Origin: Candidatus Opimibacter skivensis
Lineage (GTDB): Bacteria > Bacteroidota > Bacteroidia > Chitinophagales > Saprospiraceae
Reading direction: 5' to 3'
DNA length: 64,000 nt
NCBI GenBank assembly: GCA_016721905.1
Contig: JADKHH010000001.1
Coordinates: 620,001 to 684,000, forward strand
The stretch's first letter is position 1. Each line of letters starts with the position of its first letter. Below are positions 51,065 through 59,378 of the stretch, piece by piece. The position numbers and the translations under genes were made by a program. The notes under the pieces are model-generated. The model was not told the origin of the DNA. It did not search any database and worked only from the letters and a program-made list of their open reading frames with translations.

Positions 51065-51208
51065 GAGGTGTGAGAGAGTGAGAGAGTGAGAGAGTGAGAG
51101 CGTAAGAGAGTGAGAGAGTGAGAGAGTAAGATGCTTGAAAGCGTGAGATGCGTGAGATGCGTGAGATGAGCGTGAGATCGTGAGATCGTGAGAACGTGAG
51201 ACGCGGAT
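51062..51208. repeat. Composite repeat A, module 1: GAGAGTGA/GTGAGAT short-period array
   Basis: Begins at the UbiD stop codon. Units of 7-9 bases (GAGAGTGA, then GCGTGAGAT, TCGTGAGA) cover about 145 bp. The reading frames are all low complexity. The same module, shorter, follows the next repeat-bearing gene at 54121. Confidence 0.7.
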
Positions 51209-51242
51209 TTAAATAGTAGAGACGCGATTTGCATATAATGTG

Positions 51243-51296
51243 GCGATTTTGAAAAGTAGAGACGCGATTAATCGCGTCTCTACTTTTCAAAATCGC
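51243..51296. repeat. Composite repeat A, module 2: 54-bp perfect palindrome
   Basis: Bases 51243-51269 are the exact reverse complement of 51270-51296. The core is GTAGAGACGCGATT/AATCGCGTCTCTAC. The right arm is the first of about four direct 21-bp units to 51347 (CGCGTCTCTACTTTTCAAAAT and variants); one further half-unit lies to the left (51217). The core recurs at 54161-54188. As RNA it gives a very stable hairpin that could end transcription. Confidence 0.85.
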
Positions 51297-51346
51297 GTCT
51301 CTACTTTTTAATACCGTGTCTCCACTTTTATAAATCGCGTCTCCAC

Positions 51347-51405
51347 ATTAGCCTCAGACTCAGACTCAGCCTCAGCCTTAGCCTTAGCCTCAGCCTCAGC
51401 CATAA
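51347..51405. repeat. Composite repeat A, module 3: GCCTYN hexamer array
   Basis: Units CTCAGA/CTCAGC/CTTAGC in tandem up to the spacer just before the RsmF-like gene. Same hexamer family as 25739, 54203 and 57961. Confidence 0.65.
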
Positions 51406-51409
51406 ATGC

Positions 51410-51417
51410 TACCTTCG
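51410..51417 (+). promoter_or_regulatory. Near-consensus -7 element (TACCTTCG) for the RsmF-like gene
   Basis: One mismatch to TAnnTTTG, 5 bases before the ATG at 51423, implying a nearly leaderless message. Confidence 0.3.
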
Positions 51418-51422
51418 CTTCA

Positions 51423-52775
51423 ATGATTAATTTGCCTCCGGAATTTATTCAACGCATGCAGGCTCAGCTAGGAAATGAGGCTGAGGAATTTATAAATGCA
51501 CTGGATCGCCCATCTCCTACGAGCATAAGGTTGCATCATCTCAAAGGACGATCCTCTTTTGAACTCAATGAGAAAGTCAAATGGTGTGATACTGGATATT
51601 ATCTCGAGACACGACCTTTGTTCTACCTTGACCCGCACTGGCATGCAGGAGCATACTACGTACAAGAGGCATCTTCGATGATCCTGGATGATGTAATCAG
51701 GCAATTAAAACTTGATGATCAACCCCGCATCTGGCTTGATGTCTGTGCATCTCCAGGCGGCAAGACTGGAATTCTTGCCAAACATCTTGGACCTGGTGAT
51801 GTATTGGTTGCAAATGAGATAGTTGGTCAGCGCAGAACAATACTACGCGAAAATCTTACCCGTGCTGGTTTTCTTAATACGTTCATTTCAGGAGAGCCTG
51901 CTAGTTCTTTTACTGACCCCTTTGCCGACATTCTGCTTATCGATGCTCCATGTGCAGGAGAAGGCATGATGCGCAAGGAGCCGGAGGCTATCAGGCAATG
52001 GGCACCCTCACTGGTGCAATCGTGCAGCCTGATGCAGAAACAAATCGTGTCAGATGCAGTCAATGCCCTTAAAGTTGATGGTTTTCTGATCTACAGCACC
52101 TGCTCCTATAGCATGGAAGAAAACATTCAAAACGTTGCTTATTTCTGTGAAAAACACCAGCTCACCTGTGTGCCTCTTTTATTTCCCGATGATTGGGGTA
52201 TCAGTACTTTGCAGCAAGGTGATTATGTGGGCTATCAACTCTATCCGCACAAGGTAAAAGGTGAAGGACTCTTTATTTCCGTTTTACAAAATACCTCTAC
52301 TGAAGAACCGAAATACAGAAAATCCAGGAAGCCCTTTAACCTATTTGAATCTGTTCCAGACTGGATGGCACCCCATATTAATACACCGGAATCTAGGCGA
52401 GTGAGAAAAAACAGCCTTCAAAATCAATTTCTGACCGCCGGAGCTGAGGCAAAGGCTAATGAAGTGCTTATGAACATACCAAGGGCAGAATGCCTGGCCG
52501 AAGCAGGAGAACTCAAGGGTCGGGATTTTGTGCCCTCTCACGCTCTCGTTATGGCAGGTGCGCAACATCTGGATTATGCCATAGTACCTGTGGATCTAAG
52601 TGCTGCACTTGATTTCCTGGAGCGTACCACTACTAGCCTACCCTCAGTAATAAACCGTGGCTGGTATGTCATTAGTTTTGAAGAAACCCTGCTTGGCTGG
52701 GCCAAGTACACTGCTCAAGGTTGGAAAAATCATTACCCTATGAACTGGCGATTGCGTGACCGGAACAAAAAATAG
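51423..52775 (+). CDS. RsmF-like rRNA (cytosine-C5-)-methyltransferase
   Basis: NOL1/NOP2/Sun family RNA methyltransferase of 450 residues. A SAM site near 99-110 (LDVCASPGGKTG) is followed by motif IV DAPCAGEGMMRK near 174-185 with one Cys and motif VI YSTCSYSMEENI near 222-233 with the catalytic Cys. A C-terminal PUA-like extension carries INRGWYVISFEETLLGWAKY. It fits RsmF and related enzymes (16S rRNA C1407 in E. coli). The exact target base is inferred. Confidence 0.92.
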   Translation: MINLPPEFIQRMQAQLGNEAEEFINALDRPSPTSIRLHHLKGRSSFELNEKVKWCDTGYYLETRPLFYLDPHWHAGAYYVQEASSMILDDVIRQLKLDDQPRIWLDVCASPGGKTGILAKHLGPGDVLVANEIVGQRRTILRENLTRAGFLNTFISGEPASSFTDPFADILLIDAPCAGEGMMRKEPEAIRQWAPSLVQSCSLMQKQIVSDAVNALKVDGFLIYSTCSYSMEENIQNVAYFCEKHQLTCVPLLFPDDWGISTLQQGDYVGYQLYPHKVKGEGLFISVLQNTSTEEPKYRKSRKPFNLFESVPDWMAPHINTPESRRVRKNSLQNQFLTAGAEAKANEVLMNIPRAECLAEAGELKGRDFVPSHALVMAGAQHLDYAIVPVDLSAALDFLERTTTSLPSVINRGWYVISFEETLLGWAKYTAQGWKNHYPMNWRLRDRNKK

Positions 52776-52885
52776 GTACTTCCGGCTTTTCAGTATTCTA
52801 AGGCTCTGAATTCTCCAAATTTATTTCGCGCGCAGAGACGCAGAGGCGCAGTTGGTTTTTCATCCTTTGATCTTTTCCACCATCC

Positions 52886-52960
52886 TGCCTTATAGGCCTC
52901 TTGCGCCCCTTAGGCCTCTTAAGCCTTTTCCGCCTTTTCAGCCCTTTTCAGCCCTTTTTT
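52886..52960. repeat. Pyrimidine-rich short-period repeat before folK
   Basis: Units such as TAGGCCTCTTGCGCCCCT, TAGGCCTCT, TAAGCCTTTT, CCGCCTTTT and CAGCCCTTTT. Reverse complement of the family at 13847-13901. It occupies most of the 206-bp spacer. Confidence 0.55.
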
Positions 52961-52980
52961 TTACCTTGTCATACCTACCC

Positions 52981-53493
52981 ATGAAACAATACACTTACCA
53001 TCTGATCATTGGCGGCAACCTTGGTGACAGGGTCAAACAGCTATCGCTTGCTAAACACTTGATTGCCAGTGAGGTTGGAGCAATTCAAAAAGAAAGCAGC
53101 ATCTATGAAACCCAACCATGGGGTTATGATGACCAGCCCTGGTTTCTCAATCAGGTCCTGGAAATTTCGACTTCAAAAACGCCTGGCGAAGTGCTCACAC
53201 TTATTAAAACGATAGAAGTCAAGGCTGGTCGTACGCCATCAGAAAAATGGCATGCCCGCCACATCGATATTGATATCCTTCTTCGCGGTGATCTGATGTT
53301 GAAAGAAAATACCTTAGAGATTCCTCACCCATTGCTACACACCCGCAATTTTGTACTTGTGCCATTAATGGAACTCATCCCGGAGCAGTTTCATCCCGTG
53401 TTAAGTAAGACCATCGAGGAGCTGTATTTAGATTGCCGGGATACAGGAGAAGTCTATATATTCAACCCGGATGAACAAGGCGACCCCGTATAA
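52981..53493 (+). CDS. folK: 6-hydroxymethyl-7,8-dihydropterin pyrophosphokinase (HPPK)
   Basis: Pyrophosphorylates hydroxymethyldihydropterin in folate synthesis. It has 170 residues: the N-terminal GGNLGDRVKQL, the pterin region ETQPWGYDDQPWFLNQVLEI and the signature KWHARHIDIDILLRGD with metal-binding DID, followed by IPHPLLHTRNFVLVPL. I start at the ATG at 52981; the longer frame reads through the repeat. Its 3' end overlaps the kinase gene by 23 bases. Confidence 0.95.
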   Translation: MKQYTYHLIIGGNLGDRVKQLSLAKHLIASEVGAIQKESSIYETQPWGYDDQPWFLNQVLEISTSKTPGEVLTLIKTIEVKAGRTPSEKWHARHIDIDILLRGDLMLKENTLEIPHPLLHTRNFVLVPLMELIPEQFHPVLSKTIEELYLDCRDTGEVYIFNPDEQGDPV

Positions 53494-54121
53494 ATACATC
53501 TGCATAGAAGGCAACATCGGATCGGGCAAAACAAGCCTGTGCGAGCTCCTTGCCAAGAGGCATACGGTACAGCTGGTCCTTGAGGAATTTGATGACAATC
53601 CATTCCTGCCCTTCTTTTACCAGAACCCGGAGCGCTTTGCATTTACAGTTGAATTGTTTTTTATGGCAGAGCGCCACAAGCAACTATCCCAGATCACCCT
53701 GCAGAAGGACTTGTTTATTGATTTCACACTAGCAGATTATTCTTTCTGGAAGACCCTGATTTTCGCCCGTAAAAACCTGGATGAAAAAGAGTACAAACTC
53801 TTCCAACGCCTGTTCAATATTCTCAATACTGCCTCACCGAATCCGGATCTGCTTATCTATCTGCACCGTACACCTGAAAAATTATTGCACAACATCAACT
53901 TGCGGGACAGAGGGTATGAGGGCAACATCACCGCTGCTTACCTTAAAAATATTCAGGATTCTTACTTTGAATTCTTCTACAGCCAACCATCCTACCCTAT
54001 TGTGATTGTTGATGTAGAGGATATTGATTTTGTGTACAATCCCACTCATCTGGAAGAAATCGAGTACATCATCTTCAAGGAATATCGACCGGGACTACAT
54101 CGGATCAGTCTTCGATTGTGA
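53471..54121 (+). CDS. Deoxynucleoside kinase (dGK/dAK type)
   Basis: Salvage kinase of the dCK/dGK/dNK family, 216 residues. The P-loop is GNIGSGKT at 14-21, then FDDNPFLPFFYQNPERF, the DFTLADYSFWKTLIF helix with the ERS-like catalytic region, and the LID arginines in LRDRGYEGNI. It overlaps folK by 23 bases, an arrangement often seen (even as a fusion) in Bacteroidota. A repeat cluster follows the stop. Confidence 0.93.
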   Translation: MNKATPYKYICIEGNIGSGKTSLCELLAKRHTVQLVLEEFDDNPFLPFFYQNPERFAFTVELFFMAERHKQLSQITLQKDLFIDFTLADYSFWKTLIFARKNLDEKEYKLFQRLFNILNTASPNPDLLIYLHRTPEKLLHNINLRDRGYEGNITAAYLKNIQDSYFEFFYSQPSYPIVIVDVEDIDFVYNPTHLEEIEYIIFKEYRPGLHRISLRL

Positions 54122-54153
54122 AAGATGTGTAAGAGAGTTAGAGAGTGAGAGCG
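54121..54153. repeat. Composite repeat B, module 1: GAGAGTGA-type array
   Basis: Begins at the kinase stop codon with GTGTAAGAGAGTTAGAGAGTGAGAGCGT. Matches module 1 at 51062. Confidence 0.6.
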
Positions 54154-54195
54154 TAAAAAAGTAGAGACGCGATTAATCGCGCCTCTACTTTTTTA
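54154..54195. repeat. Composite repeat B, module 2: 42-bp near-perfect palindrome with A/T arms
   Basis: Arms TAAAAAAGTAGAGACGCGATT and AATCGCGCCTCTACTTTTTTA pair with one G-T type mismatch. The core equals that at 51256-51283 apart from that base. It lies between convergent genes and ends in T6, so it works as a bidirectional intrinsic terminator by structure. Confidence 0.8.
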
Positions 54196-54202
54196 AAACC
54201 AG

Positions 54203-54232
54203 CCTTCGCCTCAGCCTTCGCCTTGGTCTTAT
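54203..54232. repeat. Composite repeat B, module 3: GCCTTCGCCTCA hexamer array
   Basis: AGCCTTCGCCTCAGCCTTCGCCTTGG, running into the 3' end of the gene that stops at 54229. Same order of modules as at 51.06-51.41 kb. Confidence 0.6.
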
Positions 54233-54795
54233 TCTCCTTTCAATTCCAGTTTCCAATATCCATCAATCATCGCCTTTACCTTGATTCCGTGGTGCAGGAA
54301 AACCATTTCATTGATAGTGATAGATCTGACCAGGACATTAGCGCTTCCGGAATTTGGTATAGGTATGGATATCCCATCTTTGAGTATAGTCTCCATTTGA
54401 AGAGCATATAGCCGGCTGGTGGCTTCTTCAATCTGCTTATCGATCTTAGCGCTCATAAATGTCTTTGCAAACCAACCTGCGCTCTTCAACAGTATATTTT
54501 TACTCAATGTGTCAATCCGGAGATCTGTCAATTGTATTTGTTGCTGTTCAAAATTCCAGAAGGGCTTACAGGTTATGATAATAGATGAACCTTGCTTTTC
54601 TTGTATGTCTGCCTGCATCTTCAGGCTGCCGTCTACTAAGTCAACTTTGAGATTTGCAAGATGATACTTTTCACCGACTGGTATGACTAGTGCATGGTTA
54701 GCCATAAACTTGTCTATCCAGGTTTCATGGACCATGACTTCGACCTGGAGACATGAACAATCTGCATCAGCGATATTGGAAAAATTCTCGTTCAC
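54229..54795 (-). CDS. Hypothetical protein, weak similarity to DUF4403-like proteins
   Basis: Not firmly recognised. 188 residues, no signal peptide or membrane helix. Alternating strands (YHLANLKVDLVDGSLKMQADI, SSIIITCKPFWNF) are followed by a helical stretch with SAGWFAKTFMSAKIDKQIEEA and a final strand pattern GIKVKAMIDGYWKLELKG. The layout resembles the C-terminal part of DUF4403 lipid-binding-like proteins, but this is a weak guess. The start is GTG at 54795 or ATG at 54735 (residue 21). It diverges from the Asp-box protein gene. Confidence 0.6.
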   Translation of the reverse strand: MNENFSNIADADCSCLQVEVMVHETWIDKFMANHALVIPVGEKYHLANLKVDLVDGSLKMQADIQEKQGSSIIITCKPFWNFEQQQIQLTDLRIDTLSKNILLKSAGWFAKTFMSAKIDKQIEEATSRLYALQMETILKDGISIPIPNSGSANVLVRSITINEMVFLHHGIKVKAMIDGYWKLELKGE

Positions 54796-54840
54796 GGTTT
54801 ATTGTCTATTTTTCAAGCCAAAATTATCATTACTAATCGT

Positions 54841-57800
54841 ATGATCGCCAGAATACTAACCGCCTTGTTTCTTGTCCTGATGTCAATTACCTATTCGACA
54901 GGCCAGAAAAAAAAGAATTTGCCACCTGCACAGGCCTATATTCCTGTTGATACATCCCTCTTTAGTGGACTAGAGTGGAGAAATATAGGTCCTTTCAGAG
55001 GCGGCCGCTCCGCAACAGTTACCGGGGTCCGCGGTAAACCCAACTTATATTACTTCGGTTCGACCGGGGGTGGTGTATGGAAAACACTGGACGGAGGACA
55101 ATCCTGGCAAAACATTTCTGATGGATACTTTGGCGGGAGTATCGGAGCAGTCGAAGTAGCCCCTTCTGACCCCAATGTCATCTATGTGGGTGGTGGCGAA
55201 CAAACAGTGCGTGGGAATGTCTCGTATGGGTACGGGATGTGGCGGACTACCGATGCCGGTGAGACCTGGGAACACATTGGGCTCGACAACGCTAATCATA
55301 TTCCGAGAGTAAGGGTTCATCCTGACAATCCGGATGTTGTCTATGCTGCCGTGCTGGGAGATATTTTTAAAGACACACCTGTAAGAGGCATTTATAAATC
55401 CACTGATGGAGGAAAATCCTGGCGGCAGACATTGTTTGTCAATGAACGAACAGGTGCTGTCGATCTGATCATCGATCCTACCAACTCCAGGATACTCTAT
55501 GCTACTACCTGGAGAGTGCAACGCAAGCCTTATGAACTCAGTAGTGGTGGTGAAGGATCTGCGCTTTGGAAAAGTAAAGACGGAGGAGAAACGTGGCAGA
55601 ATATTTCTGAAAACAAAGGTCTGCCAAAGGGGACATGGGGCATCTCCGGTATCACCGTTAGTCCGGTGAATGGAAACCGGCTCTGGGCCATCATTGAAAA
55701 CGAAGATGGTGGTGTCTTCAGATCAGATGATGCTGGCAAGACCTGGGAAAAAATGAACAGTGAAAGGGATTTGCGTCAGCGTGCATGGTATTACACCAGA
55801 ATCTATGCTGATCCCAAATCAGAAGACATCGTCTATGTCGTCAACGTATCCTATCATAAGTCTACCAACGGCGGGCGCACCTTCAGTGCCCACAATTCCA
55901 ATCATGGAGATCATCATGATCTATGGATTGATCCTGACAATGCAGCACGTATGATTATCGGTGATGATGGAGGAGCGCAGGTAAGTTTTGATGGTGGTGA
56001 TCATTGGTCAACATACCACAACCAACCCACGGCGCAATTTTACCGCGTGACTACTGACAATCATTTTCCCTATAGGATATATGGTGCACAGCAAGACAAT
56101 AGTACGGTACGCATCTCACATCGTACAGATGGAGGCGCCATCGGTGAAGATGACTGGGAATCTACGGCAGGCTGTGAATGCGGATTTATTGCTGTCAACC
56201 CACTTAATGATGACGTCGTCTATGGTGGATGCTATGATGGGGTTATAGATCGGTATGATCATAAGACAGGATTAGGACGAAGTGTGGATGTATGGCCTGA
56301 TCTGCCGATGGGACATGGTGCTGAAAGCATGCGCTATCGATTCCAATGGAACTTCCCGATATTCTTTTCACCGCATGATCCTAACAAACTTTATACGGCT
56401 TCAAATCATCTGCACGTCACAACCAATGAAGGACAAAGCTGGAAGGTGATCAGTCCTGACCTGACGAGAAACGATTCCACTAAACTCGGATCTTCCGGAG
56501 GCCCTATCACCAAGGATAATACTTCAGTAGAATACTATTGCACCATTTTCGCCGCAGCTGAGAGTCCACGTGTAAAAGATTTGTTGTGGACAGGAAGCGA
56601 TGATGGCTTGATTCATGTATCAAGAGACGGTGGGCAAAAGTGGACTAATGTTACTCCGGCATTTCTACCTGAATGGATCCAGATCAATAGCCTTGAACCT
56701 GATCCACACACTGACGGTGGATGTTATGTTGCTGCAACGATGTACAAATCGGGCGACTACAAACCCTATTTGTTGCGCACTAAGGATTATGGACAAACGT
56801 GGCAATCTATCACGACAGGAATTGATGCCCATCATTTCACACGTGTGATCCGATCAGACCCGAAAGCAAAAGGAATGCTCTATGCCGGTACGGAGTCAGG
56901 CATGTATATTAGCTTTGATGATGGTGATCACTGGCAGCCGTTCCAGATGAATCTACCCATAGTACCTATCACTGACCTGGTGGTTAAGAACGATAACCTG
57001 ATCGCTGCTACGCAAGGCCGTAGCTTCTGGATCGTCGATGAATTGGCACAATTGCGCCAGATGAGAGATGCTAAAACAGATCGATTCCAGTTTTATCAAC
57101 CGGCTGATACTTATCGCATGACCGGAGCCTCCTACAAAAGTCAAGAAGCAGGCACGAACTATCAAGGTGGTCTGATGGCCTTTTATTACCTGCCTGCAGA
57201 ACTAAAGAAAGAGGATACATTATCTATCACCCTATTGGAGCAGGATGGAGACACAATCGTAAAATACAGCACCAATCATAAAGAAAAACCTTACCAGATC
57301 AGTCCAAAGAAAGGTATGAATAAATTCAACTGGGGACTTCGCTATTCCGCAGCAAAACGATTTGACGGCATGGTGATGTGGGCTGGCAATCTGTCGGGAC
57401 CCAGAGCTATTCCCGGTGAATACAGGATAGAAGTAAATTATAATGACACCATCCAATCAAAGACCTTTTCGATCCTGAAAGATCCCAGATCATCTGCGAC
57501 TTCGTCGGACTATGAAAAGTACTTTGCATTTGGCAGCGAGGTCAGGGACAAACTCACAGCATCACATGAAGCCATCATCGAGATACGTGATATCCGGGCA
57601 CAACTTAATAATTACAAATCGAGGATTTCAGAAGATACAATACTTGTCAATGAAATCAAAAAAATCGATAGTGTGATGACGCGGATCGAAGAAGAGCTAT
57701 ATCAGACTAAAAACAGAAGCGGCCAGGATCCTCTTAACTACCCTATACGGCTTACCAACAAACTTGCCTACCTCAATGGTATCCTCGGCAATGGAGAATA

Positions 57801-57957
57801 TCCACCCACTGATCAGGCCTTTGCAGTCCGCAAAGAAATTGAAAGTCTAATAGATGCTGCGCTGACGAAATACCAAAAAGTAAAAACGGAATTAATACCT
57901 GCATTTAACCAGTTAGTCAAGGAAAAAAACATAGATGCCATCATCTTGAAAGAATAG
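54841..57957 (+). CDS. Secreted sortilin/VPS10-like Asp-box beta-propeller protein
   Basis: Large exported protein of 1038 residues. The signal peptide (1-20) ends in YSTGQ. About eleven Asp-box (BNR) motifs of the form SxDxGxxW are seen: TLDGGQSW, TTDAGETW, STDGGKSW, SKDGGETW, SDDAGKTW, STNGGRTF, SFDGGDHW, TTNEGQSW, SRDGGQKW, TKDYGQTW and SFDDGDHW. These make a one- or two-domain beta-propeller over about 30-750, and a helical C-terminal region follows (900-1038). It has no T9SS C-terminal sorting domain. The family is annotated as glycosyl hydrolase-like, but activity is unproven. Start at the ATG at 54841, which gives the signal peptide. Confidence 0.88.
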   Translation: MIARILTALFLVLMSITYSTGQKKKNLPPAQAYIPVDTSLFSGLEWRNIGPFRGGRSATVTGVRGKPNLYYFGSTGGGVWKTLDGGQSWQNISDGYFGGSIGAVEVAPSDPNVIYVGGGEQTVRGNVSYGYGMWRTTDAGETWEHIGLDNANHIPRVRVHPDNPDVVYAAVLGDIFKDTPVRGIYKSTDGGKSWRQTLFVNERTGAVDLIIDPTNSRILYATTWRVQRKPYELSSGGEGSALWKSKDGGETWQNISENKGLPKGTWGISGITVSPVNGNRLWAIIENEDGGVFRSDDAGKTWEKMNSERDLRQRAWYYTRIYADPKSEDIVYVVNVSYHKSTNGGRTFSAHNSNHGDHHDLWIDPDNAARMIIGDDGGAQVSFDGGDHWSTYHNQPTAQFYRVTTDNHFPYRIYGAQQDNSTVRISHRTDGGAIGEDDWESTAGCECGFIAVNPLNDDVVYGGCYDGVIDRYDHKTGLGRSVDVWPDLPMGHGAESMRYRFQWNFPIFFSPHDPNKLYTASNHLHVTTNEGQSWKVISPDLTRNDSTKLGSSGGPITKDNTSVEYYCTIFAAAESPRVKDLLWTGSDDGLIHVSRDGGQKWTNVTPAFLPEWIQINSLEPDPHTDGGCYVAATMYKSGDYKPYLLRTKDYGQTWQSITTGIDAHHFTRVIRSDPKAKGMLYAGTESGMYISFDDGDHWQPFQMNLPIVPITDLVVKNDNLIAATQGRSFWIVDELAQLRQMRDAKTDRFQFYQPADTYRMTGASYKSQEAGTNYQGGLMAFYYLPAELKKEDTLSITLLEQDGDTIVKYSTNHKEKPYQISPKKGMNKFNWGLRYSAAKRFDGMVMWAGNLSGPRAIPGEYRIEVNYNDTIQSKTFSILKDPRSSATSSDYEKYFAFGSEVRDKLTASHEAIIEIRDIRAQLNNYKSRISEDTILVNEIKKIDSVMTRIEEELYQTKNRSGQDPLNYPIRLTNKLAYLNGILGNGEYPPTDQAFAVRKEIESLIDAALTKYQKVKTELIPAFNQLVKEKNIDAIILKE

Positions 57958-57960
57958 CTT

Positions 57961-58013
57961 TTAGGCTGGGGCGAAGGCTGAGGCGAAGGCGCAAAGGCTG
58001 AGGCAAAGGCTGA
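57961..58013. repeat. AGGCTGAGGCGAAGGC hexamer-type repeat
   Basis: Opposite-strand copy of the GCCTYN family, directly after the stop codon of the Asp-box protein gene. Confidence 0.6.
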
Positions 58014-58174
58014 TGAATTCCAAAATGTATAGTATCCGCCAATATGAAGTATTCCTATTGGCTCCGTTCATTGTTTCAAATGCTGAAGTGTAAATTTGAT
58101 ATGGTAGTTGTCCCAAAATCGAAAGAAACAAATTTCCACCGAGACATTAAAAACCAATAACAATCCCTCTGCCA

Positions 58175-58642
58175 ATGAAATATCTCTTCCTTCTCCTGCT
58201 CTTCATGACCTCTTCAGCATCGTTCGCTCAATTAGATTCTACCCTGGTACGATCAGCTCCAACAACCATGGAGGAATATAATTACATGACCAAAGGCTAC
58301 AAGATCCAGGTTGAGTCAGGCCTTGATATGAAGAAAGGATATTACTTTGAGGACATGGGTGATCATAAGATTGGTAACTACGTTTTCAATGTAAAAAAAC
58401 TGGTTCGCGAAAACCAGCGGGAGCTGGCCGGCACCCTGATCATTTCTCATGCAGAAATCTCGGGTAAAACATATTACACCGCTATTCCGATAAACAATGC
58501 AGAACTCATGAAACTTTATGGCGCTGAAGTGGGCAAATGGGATAGTGGGCTAACTGGTGCTTATTGCTATCTAATTTCAGCTTACCTATCTGATTATATA
58601 CTTTCTGCGCACATAGGTCAACAAAAACCAAAGAGTAAATAG
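58175..58642 (+). CDS. Hypothetical exported protein
   Basis: Not recognised. 155 residues with a clear signal peptide (1-19, ending SFAQ). The mature part is a mixed fold with GYKIQVESGLDMKKGYYFEDM near 36-56, and repeated Tyr/Gly. A single gene with no nearby partner. Confidence 0.7.
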   Translation: MKYLFLLLLFMTSSASFAQLDSTLVRSAPTTMEEYNYMTKGYKIQVESGLDMKKGYYFEDMGDHKIGNYVFNVKKLVRENQRELAGTLIISHAEISGKTYYTAIPINNAELMKLYGAEVGKWDSGLTGAYCYLISAYLSDYILSAHIGQQKPKSK

Positions 58643-58705
58643 ACCTGAGTGGGTTGATGAGTTGAATAGTTGATTGGTTGATTAGTTATTGGGCAGACAA
58701 ACCGT
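58643..58705. repeat. GTTGATNA-type short-period repeat
   Basis: Words GGTTGATGAG, TTGAATAG, TTGATTGG, TTGATTAG and TTATTGGG after the stop codon. A further dispersed low-complexity spacer. Confidence 0.45.
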
Positions 58706-58726
58706 TCCAGTGAGTTTATAGATGAA

Positions 58727-59170
58727 TTAATTATCTGAAGGGAGAGGAACGATCATCACTGGGATCGAAATTTCTTTGATAATCCTGACGGCTGTATTGC
58801 CTACAAATGTTTCGTAGAGAAATCCATGCTTGTGGCTACCCAATATCAGCAGATCAATGTTGAGTTTCTTCACCTCGGCTTCAATCATATCTATTGTTGG
58901 GCCCTGGATAAGGAGACCTTCTGCATCAAGTCCCTTCTCATTTAATTCGATTGCATATGTCTGTAGCATCCGGTGTTCGCTGCGCAATTCATCTGCCACA
59001 AAATCACGGATATATTTAGGGCCCATCTCAAAGCCTACAAAATCCGGATCAGGAGAGGCCACATGTACCATCCAGATTTTAGCACCACATTTTTCAGCCA
59101 GAAACGATGCCTGTGCCAATAGTCTGGCATCTGTTGATTTCATGTCAAGGGCGATAAGTATATTTTTCAT
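58727..59170 (-). CDS. Universal stress protein (UspA family)
   Basis: Cytosolic nucleotide-binding stress protein of 147 residues. It starts with MKNILIALDMKSTDA and ends with the ATP motif GSHKHGFLYETFVGNTAVRII (G-x2-G-x9-G type) before ISIPVMIVP. I start at the ATG at 59170, because the longer frame adds residues without family similarity. Single gene. Confidence 0.9.
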   Translation of the reverse strand: MKNILIALDMKSTDARLLAQASFLAEKCGAKIWMVHVASPDPDFVGFEMGPKYIRDFVADELRSEHRMLQTYAIELNEKGLDAEGLLIQGPTIDMIEAEVKKLNIDLLILGSHKHGFLYETFVGNTAVRIIKEISIPVMIVPLPSDN

Positions 59171-59352
59171 TTTGATATAGATTTTACGGTTCCCCTCAAG
59201 ATACGGCAATACGTTTTAAATCAAGGCCTGCAGGCTGAATCTAAAATAGATCACACATCATATAGGCATTTATACGATGTTGCTGACACTACCCCATTTT
59301 TCTTTCCGAGATTATGTCACTGTCCGGTTTAGCTGTTATCATTGAGATATAT

Positions 59353-59360
59353 TACTTTTG
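59353..59360 (+). promoter_or_regulatory. Putative -7 element (TACTTTTG) for purL
   Basis: Fits TAnnTTTG, 18 bases before the purL ATG and identical to the ilvE box. No purine riboswitch is visible. Confidence 0.45.
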
Positions 59361-59378
59361 CGGCTTATATGAAACGTT

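Noticed and set aside
51062..51405. CRISPR array
   Set aside because: The repeats are contiguous or nested, with units of 6-21 bp and no unique spacers of constant length. No cas gene is in the window.
54841..57957. Type IX secretion cargo with C-terminal sorting domain
   Set aside because: The protein ends in helical charged sequence (VKEKNIDAIILKE) and has no T9SS C-terminal domain pattern.
59171..59378. Purine riboswitch before purL
   Set aside because: No three-way junction or conserved purine aptamer core could be drawn from the 208-bp leader.
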